From Nitrospira sp. (GTDB lineage Bacteria > Nitrospirota > Nitrospiria > Nitrospirales > Nitrospiraceae), in contig JADJXO010000010.1 in assembly GCA_016715825.1 (NCBI GenBank), forward strand, positions 36,830 to 100,829: 64,000 bases of DNA, given 5' to 3'. Below the pieces are notes generated by a model, which saw nothing but the letters and a program-made list of their open reading frames with translations, made no database searches and was not told the DNA's origin. Shown in pieces: positions 49,301 through 58,282 of this stretch. The position numbers and the translations under genes are program-made. Numbering within the stretch: the first letter of the stretch is position 1; the number at the start of each line of letters is the position of its first letter.

Positions 49301-51083
49301 GTCCCCGCTAGGGTGAACGTCCCGCTCGTGACCGAGAGAGTGACCTCAGTGGTTACACTACTGCCATTAGGATCAGTGATGGAGATCTGATTGCCATTTC
49401 CCGACGAGAAGACCAGATTCGTGTCCTCGTTCGTCGTCTGACCACTCGGCACCACATTTATCGGACCATCGCCGACAGTTATTGTCACGGTATCGGCATG
49501 ACTCGTCGTACCGTCGGACACCACCACCACAAAGCTCAATGTCCCGGTCGCAGTCGGGGCGGTGAACGTTGGGTTCGCCGTATTGGCGTTATTCAATGTG
49601 ACCCAGGTACTTCCGTCAACTTGAGTCCATTGATACGTCAGCGTGTTCCCATCCTGGTCCGAACTCGCGGCCGCCGATAACGTCACCAGAGAACTGGTCC
49701 CGACGGTTTGATCAGGCCCCGCATCGGCGATGGGTCCGTGGTTCCCGCCGCTGACCGAGGTAATAACGTTCTCTATATTGGAATAGTTGATGGTGAAGAC
49801 ATCCCCTCCACCACGATCGACCGTGATGGTGCTGCCATTATTCGTAATCGTCGCTGAGGCAAACTCTGACAGGTCGATGGTATCCGTCCCAGCGTCTCCA
49901 TTTACCGTGATCACGTCTCCACTCTGCGCACCGGTGAACCGGAAAATATCGGACCCTGTGCCACCGGTCATCGTGTCGTTCCCGCCGCCACTGATGAGGA
50001 CGTTGGCGATCGTCGCACTCCCTCCAAACAATTGATCGTCTCCCGTCCCACCGAGGATGACATCATCCCCGCTATCTCCGGTCAGCGTGTCGTTGCCTTC
50101 GCCTCCGATGAGCGTATCGTTCCCGGACCCTCCATAGAAGACATCGTTTCCCGCACCGCCGTACATCGTGTCGGTTCCACCACCCGCAGAACTGGGAGAG
50201 TTGTTGGCAGAATCTCCGATGTAGATCTGGTTGCCCGATGATGGACCGCTGATAATGGCCCCGGTCGCAGCATCCCTCCATGTTTCTGCCAGCAACCCTT
50301 TCCAGTTGGCTTGAACCTCATCCGTCACCACGATCGTGGTTTCGATAGTGCCGATATGCGTCTCCAGAACCCAGTCGCCTCCAAACTCGGCATAGCCGGT
50401 GTCATCGGTGCTGGCTGCGACATCGGCGCCAGTCAGCTGACTGAGCAGCGTGGCTGCGTCTTGTCCGACTTGGCCTTCGGCAAAGTCGCACCCATAGACG
50501 AGAATATCGGCCTTCTGGGAGAGGGCCTGCTGGATGGTTGCAAGTTCGTCAGCATACTCGCCCGTCATGGACTCCTGTGTGAGTGTGCCGGTGCCGAGAT
50601 TCAGTTGGCCTTCCGCTCCGTGGCTGATGAGGTGGATTGCATCGATGCCGGTGCGCCCAGAGAGAGCTGCCGCGATCTGCTCGACCCCATCCTGCCCGCT
50701 GTCGAGCATGATGACTTCGATATTCGAATCCAATCCGCTGAGGAGCTCCTGATAGTTCGGCACGGTGGGATCGACGAAGACCACTTCGGTCGTCGACTCA
50801 CCCGGGCTGTAGGAGGCAATGGCTTGGAGCAGGTCTTGCGACTCCGTCTCCGCTGCAGTCGGCTCGCCTCCGCTCCCCTCTGAGGAGACAGCTGACTCGG
50901 CTTGCTCCTGCGCAACCTGTTCTTGATTCACTTCTGCTGCCGTGGCGGCAGCCGCGGCGTCAAACATGAGGCGGGATTCAAGGGAGAGGAGCGACGCCTT
51001 GACTCGAGACGCCCTCGGAGCCGGTGGGGTCGCCTTGGGCTTGCGATCTTGTTGTGGGGCTTGTCGTTTTTTCGTCCAAACAT
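37319..51083 (-). CDS. Giant DUF4347/RTX/cadherin-LamG mosaic adhesin (frame broken)
   Basis: One gene of about 13.8 kb (about 4,580 residues) is interrupted by frame changes. In order: a basic N-terminus with SLESRLMFDAAAAAT; DUF4347 (50830-50300, AIHLISHGAEGQL and LVYGCDFAEG); RTX Gly/Asp repeats (50190-50010); a PKD-like domain; alternating cadherin/VCBS repeats and four LamG-type domains (about 49090-48520, 47940-47330, 46600-45900, 45280-44650); a C-type-lectin-like domain (43990-43570); then many cadherin/VCBS repeats to 38050. The C-terminus (37560-37320) has a hydrophobic helix ending ASCLTTLPVW and a charged tail. Frame changes occur near 51070, 48960, 46650, 45190-44960, 43660, 41170, 40340, 39850, 38940 and 38880. 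Several are one-base homopolymer differences from intact sister repeats. It is probably a secreted or surface-held adhesin; TolC/HlyD/M50 export genes lie upstream. Confidence 0.85.
38682..39645 (-). repeat. Long internal direct repeat, copy 2 (adhesin)
   Basis: This segment repeats 41354-42310 in the same orientation with very high identity apart from a few substitutions and one-base gaps. It encodes two and a half VCBS/cadherin-type modules containing GLWSYTPTADWNGTDSFTVT. A C4 run near 41552 reads C3 near 38882, and a C6 run near 41623 reads C5 near 38950. Confidence 0.85.
41354..42310 (-). repeat. Long internal direct repeat, copy 1 (adhesin)
   Basis: This is the intact sister of 38682-39645, offset by about 2.67 kb, and lies in an uninterrupted frame. 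Shorter pieces of the same modules recur at about 41030-41110 and 42340-42550, so the region 38-43 kb is a tandem array that is hard to assemble correctly. Confidence 0.85.
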
Positions 51084-51323
51084 GCGTGGCCCGTCTTTAT
51101 GGCAGAGATGGCGCTTCAGGTCTTCATCGGTTTTTCACGGCAAGGGCTGGAGATCCGATTCAACGCTTGCAGGTATTGGTCCTGTGAGGAAACTCTAGAG
51201 ACGGCACGAATGGGCACGAACCACTATCAACGACCAGAACGCGGCTCGTGAGCCTGTGATGTAGGTGCGGAATGCGTTTTGACGACACAAAGCGGCAACC
51301 TAAGGAACCGACCTCTCTACTGG

Positions 51324-53462
51324 TCAGAACCCGCTCTCCCTCACCAAGGTGGCGACCACCTGGTCCCAGGCCCGTTTAGCCATGCTGGAGGGTTGTGCTT
51401 CGATGTGGACGTGACCAGCCAAGACCTGATCAGGCTGCAAGGGGTCATCCAGACTCAACCGCACGCGATAGACAGAGACCTCCGGTTTGAGCCGCCCCTT
51501 GTCGTCTTTTCGCACCGGCACGTCACCTCCGTAGACGGAGGCCAGGTACGGCACCATGAACTCCCGCTCATCGACCTCTGCAATGTGGGTCACATGGGCC
51601 CTCACCGAGGGTCTGGTGAGGTCCAAGGGGATAAATTGTGCGGCCTGTCCCACCTCAACGTAGGCAAGCTCATCGACCGGAACGAAGCTGTCGATCTCAG
51701 CGTGGCGCTCATCGACCAGATAGGCAAGGGGGACTTTCTGATCGATCCACCGCCCGACGGTCAGCGAATCGGCTCGATCCCGTACGATTCCTGTGATGGG
51801 TGCCTTCAAGGCCATGGTGTCTCGTTTGGCCTCCAACCCCTGGAGCTCAGCCAGGCCCGCCCGTAGTGATTCCCCGATGACTTGCCGCTGATCCCGGTCC
51901 TGCCCATAGCCCGCTTGGCGGCCAAGCCGATAGTCCCACATCGCCACTTTGGTTTCCGCCAACCGTACCTCCTTCTCCAATGCCGGGTTCTCCAACACGA
52001 GGAGCGCTTCTCCTGCCTTCACCATCTGCCCATCATGGATGAGCACCTGTTGGATCCGTCCAGGAGTCGGCGCGAAGATCGTGGCATAGGAGGAGGCTTG
52101 GAGTACGGCAGGGATCGAGATACTGATGTGCAACGGCACAAAGCCGAGTGCCAGTACCAGGCTCACGCACGCGGTCGTTACCCACGTCCGTGGCGAAGCG
52201 GCATAGACCGTTCGATTCTGCCACCAGGCCGACACTTCGCGCACGATCGGGAGCGCAATGAACCACACGATCTCAACGAGAAAGAGGATGATGCCCAGCG
52301 CTTTGAAAAAGTAGTGATAGACCATGAGCGCGATGCCGGTAAACAGGATGAGGCGGTAGGCCCAGACCGCCCATGCATAGACGACCATTGTCTGCCGCAT
52401 ACCGGCCGACACCGCCTCGGGTGGTGCGTTCTGGTGGCCGAACAAGAGGACCCGCAGCTTCCATTGTCCAAACGCAAACGATCGGTCCTGGAGATTGGGG
52501 ATCCCTAACCCATCCGCGAGCACATAGTAGCCGTCGAAGCGCATGAGCGGGTTCAGGTTGACGACGAGGCTCATGGCCAAACTGGTCGTGGCGACGATGA
52601 ATGCGATGCTGCGCAGGGTGCCCTCCGGCAGATAGCCCCAGGCAAAGAGGGCGACCGCGGCCAGCCCCAGCTCGGCGATGACACCGCCTGCGGCGATCAA
52701 CAACCGTTTGCGCTTTGACGTCAGGCGATAGGAATCTGAGACGTCGGAATAGAGCACCGGCATCATCACCATGAAGGCGAGACCCATGGTCGGCACACGA
52801 CACCCGAACCTCGTCGCGGTGTAGGCGTGCCCCAGCTCATGGACCACCTTCACCGTCCCGAGCGAGAGGCTATAAAGGATGGCTCCACGCCAGGTGAAGA
52901 AGTAGAGAAAGGTCGAGACGAAGGCATCCCATTGGCGAATGACGTGCATCATCCCAATGAGTCCGAGGGCTCCGAACGCCATACCGGCGGCTGCCGTATA
53001 CAGCGGAGCCACGAGCGGCAAGGTGGATTGCAGGAAGTGATGTGGATGCACGAGCGGGATCTTCACGAACAGATAGTGATGGACCAACCACATCAGCCAG
53101 TTCTGGTTGCCGGCCTGGGCCTGGGTCTGATAGTCGGTGTGCTTCCCGCTGGCGGATTGTTCGGTTAAATTGTTCGTGTAGAGAAACTTCACCAGGTCTT
53201 CCACGTCTTCGAGAGTCGTACGACAGGTCGTCTCTCGCTCCATCGCGGCATGGAGCTTTTCCATCGACCCGGCTTTCCATCGTTGGATCATCTGATAGAC
53301 CGGCCATTCGATCTGGAAATAGCGATTCCGAACCGGATCGACGATGGTCCACGTCGGGATACCCTCGGGGGTGGGCGTGCCTCGGTTGAATTGGAGGTTT
53401 GTTCGAAGCGGTGGGAGTTGGCGTTCCTGCGGTTTGGCGCCCGGTCCGCCCGGCGGTCTCAT
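51324..53462 (-). CDS. M50 peptidase-like membrane protein fused to HlyD adaptor
   Basis: The 712-residue protein joins two modules. The N-terminal part has a soluble region (1-130), then about eight membrane helices with the zinc-metalloprotease motif HELGHAYTA and the second ligand region NLNPLMRFDGYYVLAD, both intact, as in M50 site-2-type proteases. After about residue 440, one helix leads to a HlyD-like half: the lipoyl-type hairpin IFAPTPGRIQQVLIHDGQMVKAGE, a coiled coil, and LKAPITGIVRDRA with a beta-barrel part. The gene starts three bases after the preceding adaptor gene. No ABC ATPase is present in this operon, so this protein may be the inner-membrane part of the export machine and may process the cargo. 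That role is an inference from context. Confidence 0.88.
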   Translation of the reverse strand: MRPPGGPGAKPQERQLPPLRTNLQFNRGTPTPEGIPTWTIVDPVRNRYFQIEWPVYQMIQRWKAGSMEKLHAAMERETTCRTTLEDVEDLVKFLYTNNLTEQSASGKHTDYQTQAQAGNQNWLMWLVHHYLFVKIPLVHPHHFLQSTLPLVAPLYTAAAGMAFGALGLIGMMHVIRQWDAFVSTFLYFFTWRGAILYSLSLGTVKVVHELGHAYTATRFGCRVPTMGLAFMVMMPVLYSDVSDSYRLTSKRKRLLIAAGGVIAELGLAAVALFAWGYLPEGTLRSIAFIVATTSLAMSLVVNLNPLMRFDGYYVLADGLGIPNLQDRSFAFGQWKLRVLLFGHQNAPPEAVSAGMRQTMVVYAWAVWAYRLILFTGIALMVYHYFFKALGIILFLVEIVWFIALPIVREVSAWWQNRTVYAASPRTWVTTACVSLVLALGFVPLHISISIPAVLQASSYATIFAPTPGRIQQVLIHDGQMVKAGEALLVLENPALEKEVRLAETKVAMWDYRLGRQAGYGQDRDQRQVIGESLRAGLAELQGLEAKRDTMALKAPITGIVRDRADSLTVGRWIDQKVPLAYLVDERHAEIDSFVPVDELAYVEVGQAAQFIPLDLTRPSVRAHVTHIAEVDEREFMVPYLASVYGGDVPVRKDDKGRLKPEVSVYRVRLSLDDPLQPDQVLAGHVHIEAQPSSMAKRAWDQVVATLVRESGF

Positions 53463-53465
53463 CGC

Positions 53466-54833
53466 CTACCACCCCACCCATTGGCGAAGCGCGGTCAAGG
53501 GACGGCGCAACAACAGGTAGGCGAGCGGGCCCTGCTCGCCGTACACCTTGGCGGTGCCTTGCCATCCGATCCGGATGCGAGGATCCGGTTGCGTAAGTTG
53601 CGCCGTCACGCGGTAGGCGATGACGTCACCGGGCAATACTTCCGCATTGTAGCTGGCATGCGTGATGGTCGCTGGAAATGACTCCAGCGCCAGCGCATTG
53701 AGAAAGACGAGGGCCTCGGCTCCCTCCTTGAGCACAATGGCATCCGCAACCGGCAGATCGATGCGGAGTTCGATCCGTTTAGGGTCGGCGATCTCCATGA
53801 TCCGCTCCCCGACGGTGACCGGTCGACCGATCCAATCGGCCTTGTCCGAATAGAGCAGCAAGCCCGACTGGGGCGCGATGACTTCCACCTGGTCGAGCAT
53901 GTCCTTTGCGTAGTTCAGTTCGGTCTGTCGGAGATCGACCTCGGCATCTTTCAGTGGGACGTCCGCCTTTCGTTGCGGATCGCCGAATCCCGCTTGGATG
54001 GCTTGGCTGTGCTCGGCTCGGGCGACCGTCAATTGCTTCTCTGCGACAAGGAATTGGTTGCGAAGGGTGGTGTCTTCATAGCGGAAGAGCGCCGTCCCGG
54101 CCTGCACTATTTGGTTGGGGTGCACGAGCACGTCGGCAATGACTCCATCGATCGGTGCGCTCACGACGACAGGGTCTGTGGCCATGACCTTGACCGGCGC
54201 GACGGAGGAAATCCGGATCGGGAAACAGAGTGCTGCGACGAGGGCCGCCGGGAGCAGCCACCAGGTCGGTTTCTTGATCGTCTTCGACCATTTGCGCTCC
54301 TTCTTCGACAGTGCCTTCCACGCATAGGCATAGCTGCCGGCCAACCGATGGACGATGGCGACATCATTTTCCTGCCAGGGAAAGTCCCGCTCGAACCACC
54401 ACACTCCAAGGAGCGTTTCGTCTGGATGTTGCAACGGGCACCAAAACACATGCCCCTTCACAAACTCTCGCCAGCCACTGCGCAGCGAACTGGGGAGTAG
54501 GTCTTCTGTGACGACCATCGGCTGTTCACTGGCGGCTCCAGCTTGGCGTAAGGCCTGAACCGCCTGCTCGAGCCACACGATCATCGGCGCATCACGATCG
54601 ACGACCGCCACACTCGACGCATTCAATACGCGATAGGCCTCATCCTGCTGTCCGGCACTGCTCAACAGGAAGGCCTGTTCGTAGGGAATCAGCCGTCTGG
54701 TTTCATTGACGGACAGAAATTGCAGCTCTTGGATGGTTTTTGCGGCGCGGATCTGCCCTTCCAGATGCGTGAGGGCCGCTAAATGGATCAACGTGGGGAT
54801 CTGTTGTGCCGTGGGTTCAACCGTCGTTGTCAT
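53466..54833 (-). CDS. GAF-like domain/TM/HlyD adaptor fusion
   Basis: The 455-residue protein begins with a cytoplasmic region (about 10-180) that resembles a GAF domain (TIQELQFLSVNETRRLIPYEQAFLL, then GHVFWCPLQHPDETLLGVWWFER). One helix follows (about 195-215, WWLLPAALVAALCFPIRI), and a periplasmic HlyD-type adaptor: VVSAPIDGVIADVLVHPNQIVQAGT, a coiled coil and IAPQSGLLLYSDKADWIGRPV. A GAF-like sensory domain on an adaptor is unusual and could gate export by a cytoplasmic signal. The gene lies nine bases after the periplasmic adaptor gene and three bases before the M50-HlyD gene. Confidence 0.85.
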   Translation of the reverse strand: MTTTVEPTAQQIPTLIHLAALTHLEGQIRAAKTIQELQFLSVNETRRLIPYEQAFLLSSAGQQDEAYRVLNASSVAVVDRDAPMIVWLEQAVQALRQAGAASEQPMVVTEDLLPSSLRSGWREFVKGHVFWCPLQHPDETLLGVWWFERDFPWQENDVAIVHRLAGSYAYAWKALSKKERKWSKTIKKPTWWLLPAALVAALCFPIRISSVAPVKVMATDPVVVSAPIDGVIADVLVHPNQIVQAGTALFRYEDTTLRNQFLVAEKQLTVARAEHSQAIQAGFGDPQRKADVPLKDAEVDLRQTELNYAKDMLDQVEVIAPQSGLLLYSDKADWIGRPVTVGERIMEIADPKRIELRIDLPVADAIVLKEGAEALVFLNALALESFPATITHASYNAEVLPGDVIAYRVTAQLTQPDPRIRIGWQGTAKVYGEQGPLAYLLLRRPLTALRQWVGW

Positions 54834-54842
54834 CGTGTCCGA

Positions 54843-55619
54843 CTACTTTTCAAATTGTGCCGTCCCGCTCATACCCGCCAAGACTTCCGGCGGTAACTTT
54901 TCAAACCTCCCCATCACCTTGATCGTCTGACTCGCCGCATCCACCTCGGCTCCGATTTCTTTGACCAGGGCTGGATAATTCAGGCCGGTCTCATCCACCC
55001 TGAACGTGAACGGGGATCTTCGCTTGAGCCAGGACAGGGACGAGGAGGGCACCACCAGCTCGATTTCGAGGCTACTGTCATCGAGGAGGCTGATGAGCTT
55101 GTCGTTCGGGAACACATTCTCATGCGCATTGACCATCACGCCGACCACACGACCGCCGAATGGGGCGGCAATCGTGCACCCTTTCACGTTGACCGTGGCG
55201 ACACGGATCGCAGCGGCGGCCTTCTTGGCTTCGGCTCCCGACGTGTCCAGTTCAACCTTACTGATCGCGTTGAGTTTGCCGAGTTCGAGGTTGTTCCTAT
55301 ACACTTTGTCTCTCACCTCATGCTCGGCCACCGCAGCCGCGAGTTCTGCGCGGTACTTGTCGCAGTCGAGCTGGACCAGCATCTGCCCTTTTTTGAATCG
55401 TTGCCCTTCCTTGTACGGCAGCTCGCTGATCCGGCCCTGAACCTGAGCATGCAGGACCGCCTGCGCCGCCGGCTTGACGATTCCGCGCACAAGACCAGCT
55501 TGTACTGGGACGATTTGGGCCGCCCGCTCGGCCTTCGCCCAACCAGCGGAAGAGGCTCCCACCACGAAAGCCATGAAAGTCATCAGCACCAATTCTTTAC
55601 TGCGCCACCAATGTCGCAT
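54843..55619 (-). CDS. Periplasmic HlyD/RND-type membrane-fusion adaptor
   Basis: From ATG 55619 the protein is 258 residues with a signal peptide (cleavage near SAGWA-KA). The hairpin-flanking lipoyl halves are VLHAQVQGRISELPYKEGQRFKK and CTIAAPFGGRVVGVMVNAHE, with a short helical hairpin between, followed by a beta-barrel part. It therefore lies in the periplasm and lacks a membrane anchor. The frame is open further upstream, but that part overlaps the TolC-like gene and looks non-coding. The start overlaps the TolC-like gene's end by 23 bases, giving coupling. Confidence 0.9.
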   Translation of the reverse strand: MRHWWRSKELVLMTFMAFVVGASSAGWAKAERAAQIVPVQAGLVRGIVKPAAQAVLHAQVQGRISELPYKEGQRFKKGQMLVQLDCDKYRAELAAAVAEHEVRDKVYRNNLELGKLNAISKVELDTSGAEAKKAAAAIRVATVNVKGCTIAAPFGGRVVGVMVNAHENVFPNDKLISLLDDSSLEIELVVPSSSLSWLKRRSPFTFRVDETGLNYPALVKEIGAEVDAASQTIKVMGRFEKLPPEVLAGMSGTAQFEK

Positions 55620-57162
55620 GAGCTCCGACCCCCCTTTCTGCATTCGACATTGTGAGCTGACTGGATTCCCAATAGGTTCTAATCGACTTCGCCAGTTGCG
55701 CGACGCTTTGCTCACCCACGCTGACGGGAAGCGTTTCCTCTCCCTGTGACGACAGCATCGTGGCATAGGCTGTTTCCAGCCCTGAACGTGCGGCATCCAA
55801 GCGTACCTCTGCCGCGACGTCGTGCACTCTTTCTCGGATCATCGTAAGATCCGTCGCACTGCGTGTCAGCCACAAATTCTTGGTCTGCTTTACGATCTCC
55901 GCCTGTGCTCGCTGGTAGTTCAGAGCCTCCTGATATTCTTCCCGAGCCTGAACGAACTGCACCGCACTGACATGCACTTCCGTCAAGATGGAGAGGCTCA
56001 ACGCCAAACTTTGCGCATCCAACATCTGACCGTGCGCGTCGATTGCTTTAAGCTTGGCCGGTGTTCGAAAGACCGAGAGCAGGTTCCAACTCACTTGGGC
56101 GGCATAGGTGAGCCAGTTTTGATAGAGCAAGAAGCTGTTGCTGTTATAATATCCGCCGAATGAGAGTTTGAGACTGGGGAACAACTCCAGAAACACGGCC
56201 TTCGCCTCCTTAGCATTAATCCGCTTTTTGTAATCGATCGTTCGCAGCTCAGGCCTCAACAGCAGTGCCAGCTCCTCCATTTTCTGCGTATCGAAGTTAC
56301 CCACCGGGATAGCGGTCTCCTGCGGTGGCATGACCAGGTCGAACAGCGTTCCAGGAGGCAGTCCCATCATAGAGGCCAGTTGTGTTTTCGCCGTGCTGAG
56401 TTCTCGATAGATCCGGCGCACCTCCCGTTGGACATTCAGGAGGTCTCGTTGGTAGTTCAGTGGCGTCAACGGAGCCTGCAGTTTGCGATCGACGATCTGC
56501 TGGGTACTAACCAACGCCTTTGCCACCGAGTCGTTCAAGAACTGGATCCGCGGGAGTACTCGTTCCGCACTCACTGCTTTCCAGTAGGCGCTTCGGACCT
56601 CCTGAACCAGACGAACGGCAATCCGCCGTTTTTCTTCCTCTGCAATCATGACGTTGTCGGCTGCCTGCTGCGCACGCACGAACGACAATCCAAAGTCCAG
56701 CACATCCCAACTCAGCGCCAGGTTGCTGGAATAGACGTTTTTTTCTGACGACGTAAAGGGTTCTACCGCTTGACGTCCAGTGACGAGGGATCGCCCCACA
56801 CCGCCGCTGAAATTGTTACGCCCGTCGAACCCGGCGTTGGCGGACGCTTGGGGGAGTAAAGAATAGTGTGCAATGTTGAGCTGCTGATGAGCCAGTTGCA
56901 CCTGAATCGCACTGACCTTCGCATCCAGATTGTACTTCAAGGTACGCGCGACGGCCTCGTAGATATCAATCGGCCCCGTGACCGGCTCTTCAATGGATGA
57001 AATGGCTTGAAAATCTTTCACCGCTCGAGCCACTACTTCCTGTTTGCTCAAGGCATGCGGTTTAATGAGACACCCACTCAGCGCGAGCAGCGATACCGAA
57101 ACCGCGACAACCCGCAACACCACGACTGCCGTCACATTTTGCCTATGCCTGAGTACAATCAT
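55597..57162 (-). CDS. TolC-like outer-membrane efflux lipoprotein
   Basis: The 521-residue protein has a signal peptide with lipobox ALSGC and two internally repeated helical halves typical of TolC/OMF proteins, with YNLDAKVSAIQVQLAHQQLN, PQASANAGFDGRNN and the second-half AVFLELFPSLKLSFGGYYNSN. It would form the outer-membrane channel for the adaptors encoded right behind it. It is the first gene of the export operon. The promoter must lie in the 57163-57544 spacer. Confidence 0.92.
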   Translation of the reverse strand: MIVLRHRQNVTAVVVLRVVAVSVSLLALSGCLIKPHALSKQEVVARAVKDFQAISSIEEPVTGPIDIYEAVARTLKYNLDAKVSAIQVQLAHQQLNIAHYSLLPQASANAGFDGRNNFSGGVGRSLVTGRQAVEPFTSSEKNVYSSNLALSWDVLDFGLSFVRAQQAADNVMIAEEEKRRIAVRLVQEVRSAYWKAVSAERVLPRIQFLNDSVAKALVSTQQIVDRKLQAPLTPLNYQRDLLNVQREVRRIYRELSTAKTQLASMMGLPPGTLFDLVMPPQETAIPVGNFDTQKMEELALLLRPELRTIDYKKRINAKEAKAVFLELFPSLKLSFGGYYNSNSFLLYQNWLTYAAQVSWNLLSVFRTPAKLKAIDAHGQMLDAQSLALSLSILTEVHVSAVQFVQAREEYQEALNYQRAQAEIVKQTKNLWLTRSATDLTMIRERVHDVAAEVRLDAARSGLETAYATMLSSQGEETLPVSVGEQSVAQLAKSIRTYWESSQLTMSNAERGVGAHATLVAQ

Positions 57163-57544
57163 GGCCCCTATGGCAGACTCCGTTCCTCACACAAGGTTTA
57201 CCGGTACCAGTATCGGCTGAGGTGAGGAAGAACTTGATCAAATGAGCATGAACAGGGCTAAACCATGCGGAGTTAGTACGGAGACGGACCCCGGGGTCTT
57301 CGCCCACCTTCGGGCCGGACTCCTCCACACGAAAAGGAATGAGGGCTGACCTCTGGAGGTATGAATAGAGGCCTCATGCTGTGGGTGAGCTCTTCACAGA
57401 GCAGAAACAGGCGGGATACTCGCCTCGCAGACCTGGCTCCCCTCCTTCAGAGTTACCTCCTCCAGATGTAGCTCATCTTCAATTCTGCGGCTATCTTTCT
57501 CACTGTACGCATGAAGCCACAAACCTTTCGCAAGGAGAACCGAC
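57163..57544. other. Divergent regulatory spacer ahead of the export operon
   Basis: This 382-base spacer has no convincing gene. It holds the promoters of the TolC-like operon (minus strand) and of the zinc-ribbon gene (plus strand). CGCAAGGAGAACC ahead of ATG 57545 gives the latter a clear Shine-Dalgarno. I could not single out a promoter box. Confidence 0.5.
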
Positions 57545-57790
57545 ATGAGTTGCTCACGTTGCCAAGGCCTGATGATCCAAGATCACTTGATGGACTTTGA
57601 TGGTACCATTGGCCATATGTGGGCCAATGGATACCGTTGCATGAACTGCGGAAATGTGCACGATCCGGTCATCGAACAACATCGCCGAGCCAGAAGACAC
57701 CAGGCGCTGACCCTCCAGCATAGCGAACACGAAGCCGAAGAGGATGAATCCATCCCTGATTCTGAAACCGTCATTCTGCGTGCGGCCTGA
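57545..57790 (+). CDS. Small zinc-ribbon protein
   Basis: The 81-residue protein has two CXXC knuckles, CSRC at residues 3-6 and CMNC at 32-35, forming a likely zinc ribbon, and a charged His/Arg- then Glu-rich tail. No enzyme motif is present. AGGAG precedes the start. A CheY-like gene follows after about 50 bases on the same strand, so it may take part in the same signalling unit. Function is unknown. Confidence 0.8.
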   Translation: MSCSRCQGLMIQDHLMDFDGTIGHMWANGYRCMNCGNVHDPVIEQHRRARRHQALTLQHSEHEAEEDESIPDSETVILRAA

Positions 57791-57844
57791 GTGGGCCGTG
57801 GGGACACCGTTGTCACAACTGCAGTGATCAAGAAAAGGAGAACT

Positions 57845-58207
57845 ATGGCTTCCATTTTGCTCGTCGATGATGACGCCCCAATTCGAACCCTATTGCGTCA
57901 CATCCTTGAAGAGGATGGCCATCAAATTCGGGAGGCCCCGAACGGTGAAGTCGGTCTTACGCTCTACCGGGAAGCCCCTGCCGACCTCGTCATCACCGAC
58001 ATCTTGATGCCGGAGCGAGACGGGATGGAAGTCACGCTCGCCCTGACACAGGAATTTCTCGATGCCAGAGTCATTGCCATCACAGGGGCCACGGGTGATC
58101 AGAACTTTCTCAACGTCGCGAAACTCTTCGGCGCACGACGCGTGCTTCGGAAGCCCTTCACACCGGACGACATCCGTCGAGCCGTACAGTACACGCTCGA
58201 CCATTAA
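57845..58207 (+). CDS. CheY-like single-domain response regulator
   Basis: The 120-residue receiver has LLVDDDAPIR, phospho-acceptor Asp52 in VITDILMPERDG, the Thr of AITGATGD and the Lys of LRKPFTPDD. There is no output domain. The start is ATG 57845, preceded by AAAAGGAG; an upstream ATG-like codon would add a non-conserved leader. The cognate kinase is not adjacent. Confidence 0.92.
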   Translation: MASILLVDDDAPIRTLLRHILEEDGHQIREAPNGEVGLTLYREAPADLVITDILMPERDGMEVTLALTQEFLDARVIAITGATGDQNFLNVAKLFGARRVLRKPFTPDDIRRAVQYTLDH

Positions 58208-58282
58208 GCAGGCCACATGCATAGACCTGAGTTGCAAGACCTTCTAGGTCTCGTCCGGGGGAGAGAGAACGTCCTACCGCCT

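Noticed and set aside
37319..51083. CRISPR-like array
   Set aside because: Repeats here are long, in frame, protein-coding and not separated by uniform spacers.
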